DNA of 64,000 bases from Cymbidium sinense (taxonomy: Eukaryota > Streptophyta > Magnoliopsida > Asparagales > Orchidaceae): positions 10,502,976 to 10,566,975 of the forward strand of contig CM038215.1 in assembly GCA_021442155.1 (NCBI GenBank), in the 5' to 3' direction. Positions 20,219 through 34,112 of the stretch are shown here, in pieces. The first letter of the stretch is position 1. The number at the start of each line of letters is the position of its first letter. The position numbers were made by a program, and so were the translations under genes. Below the pieces are notes generated by a model that worked only from the letters and a program-made list of their open reading frames with translations, had not been told where the DNA came from and ran no database searches.

Positions 20219-22540
20219 GGAAGTGAGGTAATCAAAGGACCTCCTTGGGGCTAGCTTAAGCCTTGTATTCCCGGGATGTTCAGACTATATACCCATTACC
20301 ATTCAGTCTTATATAAATCAATACATGAATAGAGGAAAGAGAACTCAACATTCATACACTTAAGCTATAAGCACATGTATTTCTAAAGTAATTATAACTA
20401 GCATCATAACACATATTATTATTCATTTATAAGCTTTTGGAAAATACATTTATATTTAATAGAGATAATAGCTATGCATATATTAAAATAAATCAACATA
20501 TGCAAGCTTACATAAAGGTAATTCATTTTATTTTACTTGATTTTGAAAAGATGGATGCATGAATTCAAATGACATACCAAATTTAACATGATTGGAAAGA
20601 GGACAATCAAATATAAGCATTTGATTCATTCAACCAAACTAGTTCTTAACGAGAATCAAATCAAATAAGATTATTTAAAGCAAACCAAAGCATATTTCTT
20701 AATTAACTTTTGGGTTTGATTTGATTTAAAGAGGAGAAGAGAAATCATCACTAGTTATTTTAAACCCATTCCCACATTAGTGATTTTATTTAATCTAAGG
20801 AAATGAAATTAAGTTGATTTTATGGGTTAATTATGTTGAACCCTTAATTAGATGAATTAATTACCCTTCCAATGTCACCTTAAAGTAATTATCTAAATAA
20901 TTATGAGCCAACATGATATGCATGAAAAATAAACCTGCAATGATCTTAGAAAATAAAAGAGGCCTAATGCAATTGGCTCATGATTAATAGTTAATTAGAT
21001 TAAGGGACTTAATTAATTACTCTTATGGTTTTCTAACACATGTGGACTAACCATAATTTCATTAAACTCTTTTATGTTATTAACACCTAAAGATCTACCC
21101 CATGATTTAATTAATTAAGGTCTGATGTGGTTATGTTTTCAATTTGATTATGTGATTTAATTAATTAGTTAAATCTTATTTAATTTCATTTTAAAAAAGG
21201 GTGAAATGAACTTACGGAAAGGGGTCCCAACCCTATTCCTTAGTTCACTTAATGTTGAACAATGATTAATAAACTTAATTAACCAATTTATTATTGTTCA
21301 TGAGATTAATTAATCATTAATTAACTTAAAAGAGTAGTTAAGGCTTAGTTAGTCAATTTTCTTAATTATGTGAGCAATAAATTCCAAGAAAATCATGGGA
21401 GGTAGAGGTCATCCATTAAATTAACCCACAAAATTTAGAATTAATTGATCAAGTAATTAAGGTAATTAATGTTGCAAAATTAGTTAAGATTATATTTAAT
21501 TAATTCTCCTCTGAAATACCTTTAAAATGAGTATTTATTTGTATTATTTAAATTTATCTATGAATTTTTATGATTTTTAGAAGTTTTAGTCATTGAAAAT
21601 GATTAATTAAGCCTAATTAAAGCCTAATCCTGTTGGCGCCATGTGGCGCACTTTCCACATGTAAGAATGGCTACTTAAAACTTATCCGATTCAACGCCTA
21701 TGTTGTGGTGACGGATGCGCTTTCTCATCCTCCGTCTGATCTATGATCGGATGGCTATAATCCCACAACTTAATAGGATTAAATCAGATCAATCTAGTGG
21801 ATCTAACTATTCCGATCAGATGGAACGGATGGTGATTGATCTAACGTCATGCAAGTGAGGGAGAATGGAGTCTGTCCACCATTGCTTACTTGATCAGAGC
21901 TTACCCGAGCACAGATCAACTCCAAAAGGATCCCACACCTTTATGACATCAATCAGAGGAGATCCAACAATCAAGATCACACGAGATGCAAGTTTTCTTC
22001 AAAAATCTCCAACCCATTTTTGGCTAAGGATCAATTTTGGAAGCATACCTCGCCGGAGCTCAAGACCAGGTTGAATGATTGAGGAAGCTTCATCTAGTGG
22101 AGATGAAGCTCTGTTGAGTAACAATTAGATCAATTCCTCGACGTTCGCTCGAAAAGCCATGAACTAATAATTGGAGCTCGACTTTAATCAAAGTCCCACC
22201 TCCGGTGCTCGAGAAGCTTGATAGATGATTCATTCTTGCTCAACAAGTTCTAGGAAAGGTACGTGCAAAGTTACTCTAAGTTTGATGGAGAAATGGGGAA
22301 GTTTGGTTGAAAATGGGAGTGCCCTATTTCGGGATGGATAGGAATGGCATTTTCTGATCAAGGAATAAGCTTAATAACTTAGGGAATGGCTCTAAGGGCT
22401 CATCTTGGGTAGCTAGGGCTTTGAGGAATGATTTTTGTGTGTGTTTTAGTGGAAACGAGGGTGTATACCTTCATCTTGATTGGACGGTGAGGTCGGGTTT
22501 GGATTTTAGCTATTGGTTTTAAATTCTTTAATGGGGAGGG
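20219..22540 (+). other. Non-coding 5' flank, possible LTR or leader of the Tat element
   Basis: Composition differs from the arrays (balanced, TTAATTAATT-rich). No repeat of it is visible at the right end of the block. A 69-codon frame (21865-22074) has no motif. A GGTACGT donor-like site lies at 22259. Nothing supports a gene. Confidence 0.35.
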
Positions 22541-24300
22541 TGAGGTGTTTTGACCTCCCATGGGTCATGGCCAACCCAACCACCCCTTGGGTCAAGTTGG
22601 CCAGTGTCCTAAGTGCCTAACCTGACCATTAGGAGATTACCAAGTGGCCAAAGAATGGAAATGACAACTTACATATGTGATTTATCTCATGTGATGCCCT
22701 TGACCCGAGGGTAGAATGGTCATTTAGCATTGGATTTGATTTGGGAAGATTTGAAATGAGCCAAAAGTGGGTTAGCCCAAATTTCAAGTTAGTTAGAGTT
22801 GATTTCATTAGGTTTGGCTCAATTTGAATCATTTAGGTCAAATTAGGTTAGGTTGGGTCAAGTTCATATGATCATTTGGGATGTTTTGGTTCAATTGGTT
22901 TGGTTTAGTTTGGCTTAGATTTGATTTTGGCTCATTTGAATTCATTTGGTCAAATGGGTTAAGTTGACCAATTTTACCAAATTGGCCAAATTAGGTTGGG
23001 TTGGGTGTTGGTTTGGATTTAGTTGCCCAATTAAAAATGATTGTAGTGTTTGGCTTCAAATAATTTTGATTTAGTGTTAATTTAGGCCAACTTGAACCTT
23101 TAGGTCAAATTAGGCTAAGTAGGTCAATTGGGTTCAATTGGGTCCAATCATGGCTTTGGTCAAGCTCCAATCATGGCTTTGGTCAAGCTCCACAATCAAT
23201 TTGGAATGAACTTGAGCCATTGGTTGGAATCAATTTGTTATATATTTTGATTTGACCCAATTAAGTCTTTCAAGCTCATTTGGGTCAATTGGGTCAAGAG
23301 GGCCAATTGGGTTTAGTTTAACTCAATTGAAGGTCAAGTAATATTCAAATATTGATTTTGATTTAGTATGAATCATTGGTTTCAAGGGATTTGGCTTAGG
23401 TTGTAATTTGGCTTGTTTGGGTTCATATGAGTTAAGGGGTTGACTTGGTCAAATGACCAAGTTGACTTTGTTTGACCCAATTTGTGATAATTGATCAACC
23501 TAGGGTGATCAACAATCATGATGGGAGGTTTTGATGGGCTCGGTTCAATCTAATTTGGGTAGGATTAAAACTTGACTCAAATAGGTCAAATTGGCCCCTT
23601 TGGGTCAAGTGGACCAATTGGGTTTAGTTGGCTAGATTTTTGGTTGAGTTTGATTTAGTTGAGTTTATATATGGATTTGGGATTAATATATAAATTCAAT
23701 TGTAATCGGCTTGGGTTCAAATGGGTTTTGGTTCATTTAAACATTTCAAGTCAAAAGGGTTAAGTTGGGTTTGACTTGGGTTGATTTTGGTTTTGCTTGA
23801 TGATTGTAGATTTTTTTTATATTTGTGAATATGGTTGAAGGTATGATTGATTCATGAGAAAATAAATTTAATTTGGGTTTTGGGTCATGTGGCTTAGGTT
23901 TGGATTTTTATTTGGTTTGATTTAGTTTTGATGATTTAAATGTATATTTCATTTAAATTTCAAGATCATTGAAAATATGATGTATTTGTGAGAAAATCAA
24001 TTGAGTTTGACTTGATTTGGATAAAGATTTTCCTGAGTCCATGGATAGATCATATGGCTTAGGAAGGGTTTTGATTTAATTTCATTTAGTTTGATTTAGT
24101 TTTGATTATTTGAATGTAGATTTGATTTATATTTAGGAATATGATTGAAGATATAAATTGATTATGAGAAAATCAATTGATTTTGGAGTAATTAAGATTT
24201 GGCTAAGTCCATGGGATATGTCATATGGCTTAAGAAATGTTTCAAGTTTGGATTTGATCATGGGCTTCAATCATTAGGTTGTCAAATTTGTGTTTGGATT
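22541..24300 (+). repeat. Low-complexity stretch rich in TTGGGTCAA-type motifs
   Basis: Many short variants of TTTGGGTCAA, TTGACCAA, GGCCAATTGGG and GGTTTGATTTAG over 1.7 kb, with partial longer repeats (for example ATATGGCTTAGGAAG near 24053 and ATATGGCTTAAGAAATG near 24222). It looks like decayed internal duplications in the non-coding part of the element. The minus-strand frame 22629-22832 is a by-product. Confidence 0.5.
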
Positions 24301-25780
24301 TGAATTTGAATTTGATGTTTGAATTGAACATGAGGTTTGGTTTGAGAAGGTGAACATGGATTGGATTTGTGTTGTTGGGTAGGTGGATTATCCTAATCCC
24401 TGAGGCATAACCTAATCTTATGGTTAACCCTTCTAAGTCTTTAGGCTTAGGTTAAGTGTTTACCTAATTGTTAGAAGTGTCTTATGACTAGGGAAATCTT
24501 AGTGTCTAGAAGACTTCTAAGTATAAGATGGGAAGATTGAAACCGCACTCCAAAAGTGAGGTCAACAGGCCTTAGGCTCCATAGTGTTTCCCTTGGATAT
24601 AGATGATTGGAAGACCAAAGCCAAGTTTAACATTATAGACTTGGATACATCTTACAATGCTTTGGGAGAACATGCATACATGAGAACAACATAGTTCCAT
24701 CCTATCTACATCAGTGTATGAAGTTTGTGAGTGGTGGGATCATCTACTGTGTCAAAGGAGATCTCAAGCCATTTTTAATTCATGAGGTTGGCATATATGA
24801 GAATGTGGCTTACTACCTCCCTCAAAATCAACAAGTCTATTCTCGCAAGCTTGGCCAAAGTTTAGAAATAAAAGAAAAAAAAATTAAAAGAAAAGGAAAA
24901 AAGAAAAAGAAAAAGAAAAGAAAATAGAAAATGGAAAAGAAAATAAAAGAAAGTAGAAATAGACTTGGAGGAGGAAGTGGAGCCTGACATTAGATTTTGC
25001 CCACTATTCGTTACTCCATTCGAACTTATGGGTAGGATGACCTGACCTTCAGCAGAGGAAGAGGATTTTTCAGAGGCAATCCCAGGGGTGGAAAACCTCC
25101 TTATTGGCCACCTAATAGAAGATATGTCCTAGCTACTAGGAGTACACCAACTATCCATATAGACTTAGATTCTAGTTCATATGATGAGTCTTATATGCTT
25201 AGAAAACTAGCCAGCTCTTCTCAACAATAGACTCCCTTGGAGGTTACACTTGAGCCAGATAACAATAAAGACTAGGCTCCAAAGAAAACCATAAGTGTAT
25301 TCAAATCTATATGTGAAACAGTTAGGCATCATTTGAGAACCTTAGCTCTTACCCCAATTTTTTCTCAAAAAGCTAAGGGTTTTTTAGTTAAGGAAGCCCC
25401 TAAATCATCCATAGGTGTGAAGACTTAGAGGTTCTTTCTAGAAGCATCATCCTCAAGTCAAGAAGTTGATGTAGAACCTGACAATGATTCATATAAATAT
25501 TTAATAAAATTATCTTTTGATTGATACTTGCCTTGTGTTTAATTTAGCAAAAGAAAGGGTTAATCCCACATATCTAGTCAAAGCATAGGTCATACTACTT
25601 CGAAAGAGTATGTAAGAACAAATGTGAAAGCTCTCAATTAAGACCAGGACTAAGATTCGGTACAATGGGTCCAATCGATGATGACGACTACGGCTTAGTC
25701 ATCACCAATCATTTGAAATTGATAGGTTCTTTTCAAATCACATTAACTCTTATGAGGAGCTGTGCTTAGAAACTTTAGAT
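24301..25780 (+). pseudogene. Possible gag/protease-end remnant of the Tat element
   Basis: Upstream of RT in the place of gag-protease. Contains an A-rich purine tract (24870-24960). Short protein-like pieces with serine and aspartate clusters (25150-25520) are broken by stops. No CCHC knuckle and no DTG protease motif found, so gag and protease are deleted or decayed beyond recognition. Confidence 0.35.
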
Positions 25781-25789
25781 GATCTAGAT

Positions 25790-26350
25790 GATTTTGATGT
25801 AAAAAATGCACCGCTAGAGTTCAAAGAAGAGATCAAGTCAACCATCATTAAGTTCAAGGAAATCAACTTAGGAACTGAAGAAGATCCTCGCCCGACATAC
25901 ATCAGTTCATTGTTGAATGAATTTGAAACCAATGACTTAGTTAGGCTATTGATTGAGTTTAAGGACCTTTGCATGGAGTTATGAAGAGATGCCTAGATTG
26001 GCTTCTGATGTAGTGGTCCATAAACTAGCAATAGATCCTACTACTAACCCTATCAAGCAAGCTCCTAGACGCATGCGAATAGACATAGAACAATAGCTCA
26101 TTTTTGAAGTCAAGAAATTGTTCGATGCTGGCTTCATCCAGAAAGAAAAATACCCTACCTGGTTAGCCAGCGTTGTCCTAGTTAAAAAAAAAAGAATGGC
26201 CAAATTCACATATGCATTGATTTTAGGGATTTAAATAAGCCATGTCCAAGAGATGAATTTCAAATACCAATCCCAGAGCTGATGGTGGACATTGCCTCAT
26301 CTCATGTAGTCTTATCTTTCATGGATGGCTCATCTGATATAACCAAATAA
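25790..26350 (+). pseudogene. Tat-lineage RT, N-terminal part
   Basis: Frames read INLGTEEDPRPTYIS (about 25863-25910), then the EMP-L-SDVVVHKLAID block (about 25985-26030), RRMRIDIEQ, VKKLFDAGFI, YPTWLASVVLVKKK, CIDFRDLNKPCPRDEF and VLSFMDG. This series is characteristic of plant Tat RT. Interruptions include a stop at 26093, an extra A in the poly-A run at about 26188, and a stop near 26345. The minus-strand frames 25750-25974 and 25979-26209 are shadows. Confidence 0.8.
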
Positions 26351-27150
26351 ATATGGTTCCTGAAGAAGAAAGAAACACTCCTTTTTAAACCCCGATCAGA
26401 ATCATTTCCTATACGATCATGCCTTTCATCCTTAAAAATGCTGGTGCTACACTAGCGGGCTATGACTCGAATCTTCGATGAACTAATTCCTTCATCATCA
26501 TGTCGATCATCAAAAGTAGAGAAAAGGAAGACCATCCTTTTAACTAGAGAGTAGTTTTTGAATAGTTAAGATATTTTAACCTCAAAATGAACCCCCTAAA
26601 GTGTGCATTCATAGTAGATTCAGGGAAATTCCTTGGGTTTGTAGTCCGACACTAGGGAATTGAAATCCATCCAAAGAAGATCGAGGCAATATTAGAAATG
26701 CCACCCTTAAAAGTTTAAATCAACTCATATTATTCCAAGGGTTGATGGAGTATCTAAGACGCTTTAGATCTAACCTATCGGGAAGATGTTAGCCATTCTT
26801 AGCACTTGTCAAAAAGGACACCAAGTTTAAGTGGGGTGATGAGTGTGAGCATGCCTTCAAAGACATCAAGCATTACCTGATGATGCTGCTAGTTCTAGCG
26901 GCCCCTATCCCGGGCAAGCCACTCATACTTTACACTACTGCGTTAGATGACTCCCTGGTGTTTTATTGGCCTAAGTCAATAATAAAGGGATGGAAAATGC
27001 ACTCTACTACCTCAACCATCATCTAATCTCTGTTGAGCCTAATTATCCACCCATTGAGAAGCATTGCCTAGCTTTAATCTTTGCATCCAAAAGCTACAGC
27101 ACTACATTCTTTCTCATAAGGTAAACTTAATATTTAGGATCAATCCACTA
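26351..27150 (+). pseudogene. Tat-lineage RT C-terminal part and first RNase H
   Basis: Recognisable blocks: NLKMNPLKCAF, FLGFVVR, GIEIHPKKI-A-LEMPP, then FKWGDECEHAFKDIK and LYYLN plus YPPIEKHCLALIFA of the gypsy RNase H. The catalytic YVDD box cannot be read cleanly; the region about 26480-26530 is rearranged. Several stops. Confidence 0.75.
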
Positions 27151-27339
27151 CAGTATCTCATGACACAACCAATTCTATCCGAATGATTAGCACGACGGCC
27201 CATGATCCTCTTATAGTTTGACATTACCTTTGTACCCTCCATGAGGTGAAAGGATAAGCACTAGAGGATTTCTTAGTAGCACACCCACTTCTCGCTGACT
27301 CTACACTTAGTGATGATCTCCCTAATGAAAAAATCATGA

Positions 27340-27900
27340 ACATAGGCGATACTACCATTCACCACTGGGAGATGTACTTTGATGATGCAACTTCCTCTCA
27401 AAGAGGAGAAGAACCACAATATACTATTCTAGGAATGGTAGAGAAAGAATAGTTCTCTTAACTCTAGACTATGATGTGATGAGATTCTCATATCATCTGT
27501 CCAATCCTTGAACCAACAACAAAGTTGAATATGAGGCTCTGATTGCCAGTTTGGAGTTAGCCATGACTTTAAGCATCCAACAAATCAACAACTTCGGGGA
27601 TTCTCAACTATTTATCAACCAAATTACTGGGTCCTATAAAATTATAAAGCCCAAGCTCCATCACTACCAGTTTCGGGTTTTTAAGCTTCTTAGGAGAAGA
27701 GAGTGTATGCTTTAGCCATGCTTTCCAAGGAGTTGGCATGTCTGAAGGATGAGTTCATATCAATAAAGGTCCAAAATAGACATGTCTTATCCCTTATAGA
27801 TATTGAACTCATCATAAAGTACTCTCTTAAAGGGGAGGTTTCCATTGCCAAGAAGGAGGAGGAGTTAGATTGGAGATAACCATTCATGGATTACCTAAAT
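27340..27900 (+). pseudogene. Second (archaeal-type) RNase H of the Tat element
   Basis: Starts with WEMYFDDATSS (about 27368), the first acidic motif with the extra aspartate. A NKVEYEAL-like position falls near 27520. The lysine-rich end is at 27830-27880. Presence of this domain between RT-RNase H and integrase places the element in the Tat clade. Frames broken. The minus-strand frame 27690-27887 is a shadow. Confidence 0.65.
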
Positions 27901-27989
27901 GAAGGAAAAATACCTTAAGAGAAGTCCCAAGCCCATCAGATGAAGCAAAGCACTTTACAATGCTCTTGTGGATAGTGTCTTGTATCGGC

Positions 27990-28760
27990 AATCTTTCGAT
28001 CATATGTGATTATGTTGTTTATACAAGCACGAAGATCATAAAATTATGACTGAGGTACACTCAGGATTATGTGGGGCCAACTAATCCAGTCTAAAGATAA
28101 AAGCCAAGATCATGAGACTAGGATACTACTGGCTATCGATGATCAAAGATTGCATGGATATGGCTAAGCGATGCCACCAAAGTCAAATACACGTTGTGGT
28201 CCTACACCAACCGCCCAACATTCTACATCCAAAATTGGCCTCATGGCCATTCGAGTGTTGGGGTACTGACATAGTGGGTCTAATTGATCTTTCTTCTTCC
28301 AAGGGTCATCGATTCATCTTAGTTGCAACTGACAACTTTTCTAAATGGGTGAAGGCGATTCCACTTAAAGAGGTCATAGCTCAGCATGTGCTCCAATTTT
28401 TTAGGAATCAAGTCATATAGAGATTCAGAGTGCCTCGATAATTTATATTTGATAATGGTACTACATTCAAGAGCATCGACATCAACAACTTTGCTTAGAG
28501 TCACATCATAGATTAGAGATATTCTACCATCAACTACCCGAGGGTAAACGGCTTAGCAGAAGCCTTCAATAAAACTTTCATCCAAATACTGAAGAAGACA
28601 CTAAACAATAACAAGCGACAGTGGCATGAGCAGTTAGGTAAACCTTGTGGGCCTATCACACCACATATAGAACCCCAACTCAGTCTACTCCTTTCTCCTT
28701 AGGGTATGGGGTCCAAAACCATTCTACTATTAGAAGTCCAACTCCCATACTAAGGATAGT
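27990..28760 (+). pseudogene. Tat-lineage integrase, zinc-binding and catalytic core
   Basis: HEDHKIMTEVHSGLCG (about 28029) begins the H-H-C-C zinc-binding part, and MAKRCHQSQ marks the cysteine end with one Cys lost. The 102-codon frame 28112-28420 contains WPFECWGTDIVG (first catalytic Asp) and FILVATDNFSKWVKAIPL. A stop after QVI precedes FIFDNGTTF (second Asp) near 28447. YPRVNGLAEAFNKT follows near 28535, with the Glu of the DDE triad in AEAFN. At least three stops. Confidence 0.8.
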
Positions 28761-28869
28761 TGTAGGTAGTAAAATAACAACATAGCAGAATGCCAAGTTG
28801 TGGTTAGAAGAGATTGAAAGGCTTGGAGGAGAGACACCTGCGAGCATGCCAAAACCTCGAGTTATAAAA

Positions 28870-29110
28870 AGTTAAAATGATTCAAGCTCACAAAAGTTGG
28901 TCCATCCTAAACCTTTTCAAGTAGGAGAGCTTATTTTAGTTCTAAGGAGATTGATTGTTGCCCATCGTATGATGGGTGGAAAGTTTGAACCCACTTGGGA
29001 AGGCCCTTTTTCTAAAAAGAATGCTTACCAATGAGGATCTTATTAGCTTATTAATCATAAGGGAGAGCACCCAATGCTTCCAATAAATGGGCTCTACTTA
29101 AAAAAATATT
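28870..29110 (+). pseudogene. Integrase C-terminal domain remnant
   Basis: HPKPFQVGELILVLRRL and FEPTWEGPF blocks, the usual end of Tat integrases before a short lysine-rich tail (LKKYSKSC near 29095). Element coding potential ends here. Confidence 0.65.
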
Positions 29111-29329
29111 CTAAATCATGTTTAGAAATAATTATCATCAATGATAATTCCATTTAGAATTCAATCTCTTCCATATTGAATGTATTCTTGTTTACAAATT
29201 CACCATGATGTGTTTAGGGTAGGTGAAATGAACTCGAGAAGCATCCTATCCTTCATTGACACAACACAAACACAAACACAAACTACATATAACATATAAA
29301 ATAAACACATATCTTTTGTCTTGGGCAAC
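29111..29329 (+). other. Non-coding DNA after integrase
   Basis: AT-rich, includes a short CA-rich run (ACACAAACACAAACACAAA at about 29263). No polypurine tract can be assigned with confidence. Confidence 0.3.
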
Positions 29330-31200
<1,871 letters not shown>

Positions 31201-31829
31201 ACTCGATCTATTTTTCCTCAGTGGAGTTAAATCACTCCTTTCTCCTAAATGAAGCCCCAAATCATATATAAACAAGTCAAGCAAACAAATCAAATTCAAA
31301 TCCAACCTCTTTAATGGAGCCAAATTAAACCAACTCCCCTAGTAGAGTCTAAATCAAAGAAATCCAACCAAACTCTTATTCTCAACAGATACATCCCCAA
31401 ATAAATATATGGAATCAAACTCAAATCCTAATCCCCAATGGATAGCCCAAACCTGGTTACCTAGTGGAAGGTTCATATACTCGATCCCTAGACTCGAGCC
31501 CATATCTCTAGTAGATGTGCCTCCACATCAATTAAAACAAAAAAAATTAATGTTGATTCAATCTTAATCCATGGTTGATTATTGATTCTTATCCTTAATA
31601 GATCTTCTATCCATAAATCATATAATCAAATCAAATTTAAACCTTATCCCTAGTAGATTTTTATCTTCTACACCCTCGACATAGACCCCTCACATGTCAT
31701 GTCTAATGTATGTGTAATCCCCTAGTGGATCTCCCTCCATGTTCTTGACATGGAATTCTCATCAAATCTTATTTCTTCTCTTATGCACATCATTAATACT
31801 TCAACCAAAAGCCTAACAATGTATTCATT
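31201..31829 (+). other. Non-coding stretch with scattered CCCTAGTAGAT motifs
   Basis: Variants of CCCTAGTGGAG / CCCTAGTAGAT recur (about 31338, 31657, 31720), suggesting old short duplications. No gene seen. Confidence 0.4.
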
Positions 31830-33240
31830 CAAATTACATCATCTTAACATTGTAATAAACATTTTAAGATTTGTGGTGCAAGCTCAAACTAATCATACAA
31901 TATCATGCTAAACATATTATAGTGTGAATTAACACACTATATTATATTATAATATATGATATTATATTATAATTTGCTATAATTTAATATATTGTCTAAC
32001 ATTACACCTCACTAGAATCACTTAAAATTAACATATAACAAAATTTTCTCAAAAATATGAATAATGTTCATTTTGGATGTAAAATTGTTTATTTTCTATT
32101 AGAAATGGTACAAAATAGCATAATTTTGGTGTTTCTTCTTGTGCAAATTTGGCCAAATTCTTCCATCTCAACCTTCAAATTAACATTTTTGTGAGTTTTG
32201 ACCCAATGTATTATAACAAAAGTAAAACATAATAAAATATACAATAACATTTAGTAAGACACCACCACATTCATATATATGTGAAGTTATATTGTTATGT
32301 AGATTATATTTTAATATGCTTTCATATAATATAATATCTTTTATTACACCTTAAAATGAATCACTTTATGCAAAATAATTATAAAATTTGGTTGAAAAAT
32401 AAACATTTATTTTGGATGCAAAATTCCATTCTTTTGATTAAATGACACACCATAGCACACCCCAGATGATGTTCCCTAAATCTTACCTTAAATTTTGCCA
32501 AATGCCATCATCTCAGCCTATAAATCAGTAATTTTATGAATTAAACTTGTACAAACTCTACTACATCATACTATAACAAACTAAAATGTGCTAAACAATA
32601 ATTAATAATACACAATAGTATGTTATAATGCATGATGCTACACTATGTTATGGCATCCTATATTATAATACACTATAGCATATTATAATATATTATATTG
32701 CATATCACATCATAGGGATTGCTTAAGATAAAAAATCATAAAATTAGTCTAAACAACAAAAAACAATATATTTTAGTCATATAACTTACATTTTTTAAAT
32801 TGAAAAAATAAATTAGGATTCCATGCTCTACCAATTATGAATTTGGCCAAATTCTACCATTTTAAAGTCTAAATCAACATTTTTATACAAAATGCTAGTG
32901 CAGGCTCAACTGCATGATTGTAAAGTACTGAAAGAATTTAAAATGCAAAGAATAATATATTATGATATATGATTCTATACTATGCTACAACATATAATAT
33001 TTATTTTTAACCTAAAATTTTACTTTTAGACTACAGGTTGTCGCACACCTTTTGTACCACAACCTAACTCCAACTTCAGATTTAATAAATTTCATCATAT
33101 GATTTATTAAATCAATATTTTTATGATTTATATCAATATAGACTATAGGGTTCAATACCATAATGTACTAAAACATTTCAAAACATCTTATAACATCCAA
33201 AAACACATCACTACATGCCCAAATATATGATGCTACATTA
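31830..33240 (+). repeat. Satellite-like tandem repeat, monomer about 347 bp
   Basis: The marker GGCCAAATTC / GCCAAATGCC lies at 32151, 32497 and 32845, i.e. 346 and 348 bp apart. A partial earlier monomer begins near 31830 and a shortened one near 33080. Each monomer also has a TATAATATAT-rich half and a GTGCAGGCTCAA-type block. Highly AT-rich, no coding potential. Confidence 0.75.
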
Positions 33241-33274
33241 TGCTATAATATATTGTATTTTAATATGACTTATC

Positions 33275-33627
33275 GTTAGGGTTTAGGGTATTCAAATCTC
33301 TTTAATAGTAAAGGGAAAGCCAAGACATTTTCTTTAGCTACCATAACTATGTTAGGAATATGTCATTCGTTAGATCTACTCCTAATGACATCTTTATTCA
33401 AGGTTTAGGGTTTTGGATTTTGGCTTAGGGTTTATGGTTAGTTTAGGGTTTAGTGTTTAGGATTTAGGGCTTGGGGTTAAGGGTTTACGGTTGTAGGTTT
33501 TATGTTTTAGTGTTTAGCATTTAGGGTTCTATAATTTAGGGTTTAGAGTTTAGGGTTTAGGGTTTTAGGGTTTAAGGTTTAGGGTTTAGGGTTTAAGGGT
33601 TGGGGTTTAGGCTTTACGATTTAAGGA
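33275..33627 (+). repeat. Telomere-like repeat with a 110-bp unassigned insert
   Basis: TTTAGGG variants on both sides of 33290-33402, a unique-looking stretch (GCCAAGACATTTTC, CATTCGTTAGATC) that I do not recognise. Confidence 0.7.
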
Positions 33628-34112
33628 TTTTTTTAATAGAGAACAAATTCATATTTAACATTTCTTTGTTCAATTTCATTAACCAAGTGTCACCCCAAGT
33701 TTACTAAGACATGAGCGACGACGTAAATAAAAAATGAGCACCCATAGTGCAAATATGAAACCCTAGATAAGTAGAACTGTCTCTACTATAAAGACCTGTT
33801 TCTTAAGGAGCAGATCGGATTAGCCATTCTTAGTTTCTCTAGTTCCTATCAGAACCACCCCCGCCTCTTAAGTAGCGGGATCTGCCATCATATCCCCAAT
33901 TTTTCTCTCTACCACCCCCAGGACTGTAACCTCCGTCGCTCCTCCTGCCTCTGTAACCACCACTACTCCAACCACCACCTCCATATCCATCAACACCTCT
34001 AGATCCCCCATCACCATAATGATAATCAGCACCCCCTCCTTTGCCTCCACTGCCAAATATAGACTGAGCCGAGTAGAAGGTGATGTTGCTGTTGTCAAGG
34101 TTATGCCCATTC
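33628..34112 (-). pseudogene. GRP mRNA 3' fragment, copy G7, best native frame
   Basis: The 91-codon frame 33839-34114 is in the native GRP frame: MNGHNLDNSNIT, the end of the RRM, then a Gly/Arg/Tyr-rich tail (GGYRGRRSDGGYSPGGG, RYLRGGGGSD). A TGG-to-TAG change ends it two codons before the usual WRN end. This copy keeps the methionine before NG, one codon more than the others. The overlapping frame 33868-34110 is a shadow. Confidence 0.8.

Noticed and set aside
21865..22074. 69-codon plus frame with a possible splice donor downstream at 22259
   Set aside because: No homology recognised, no supporting second exon, and it lies in the flank of a retroelement block.
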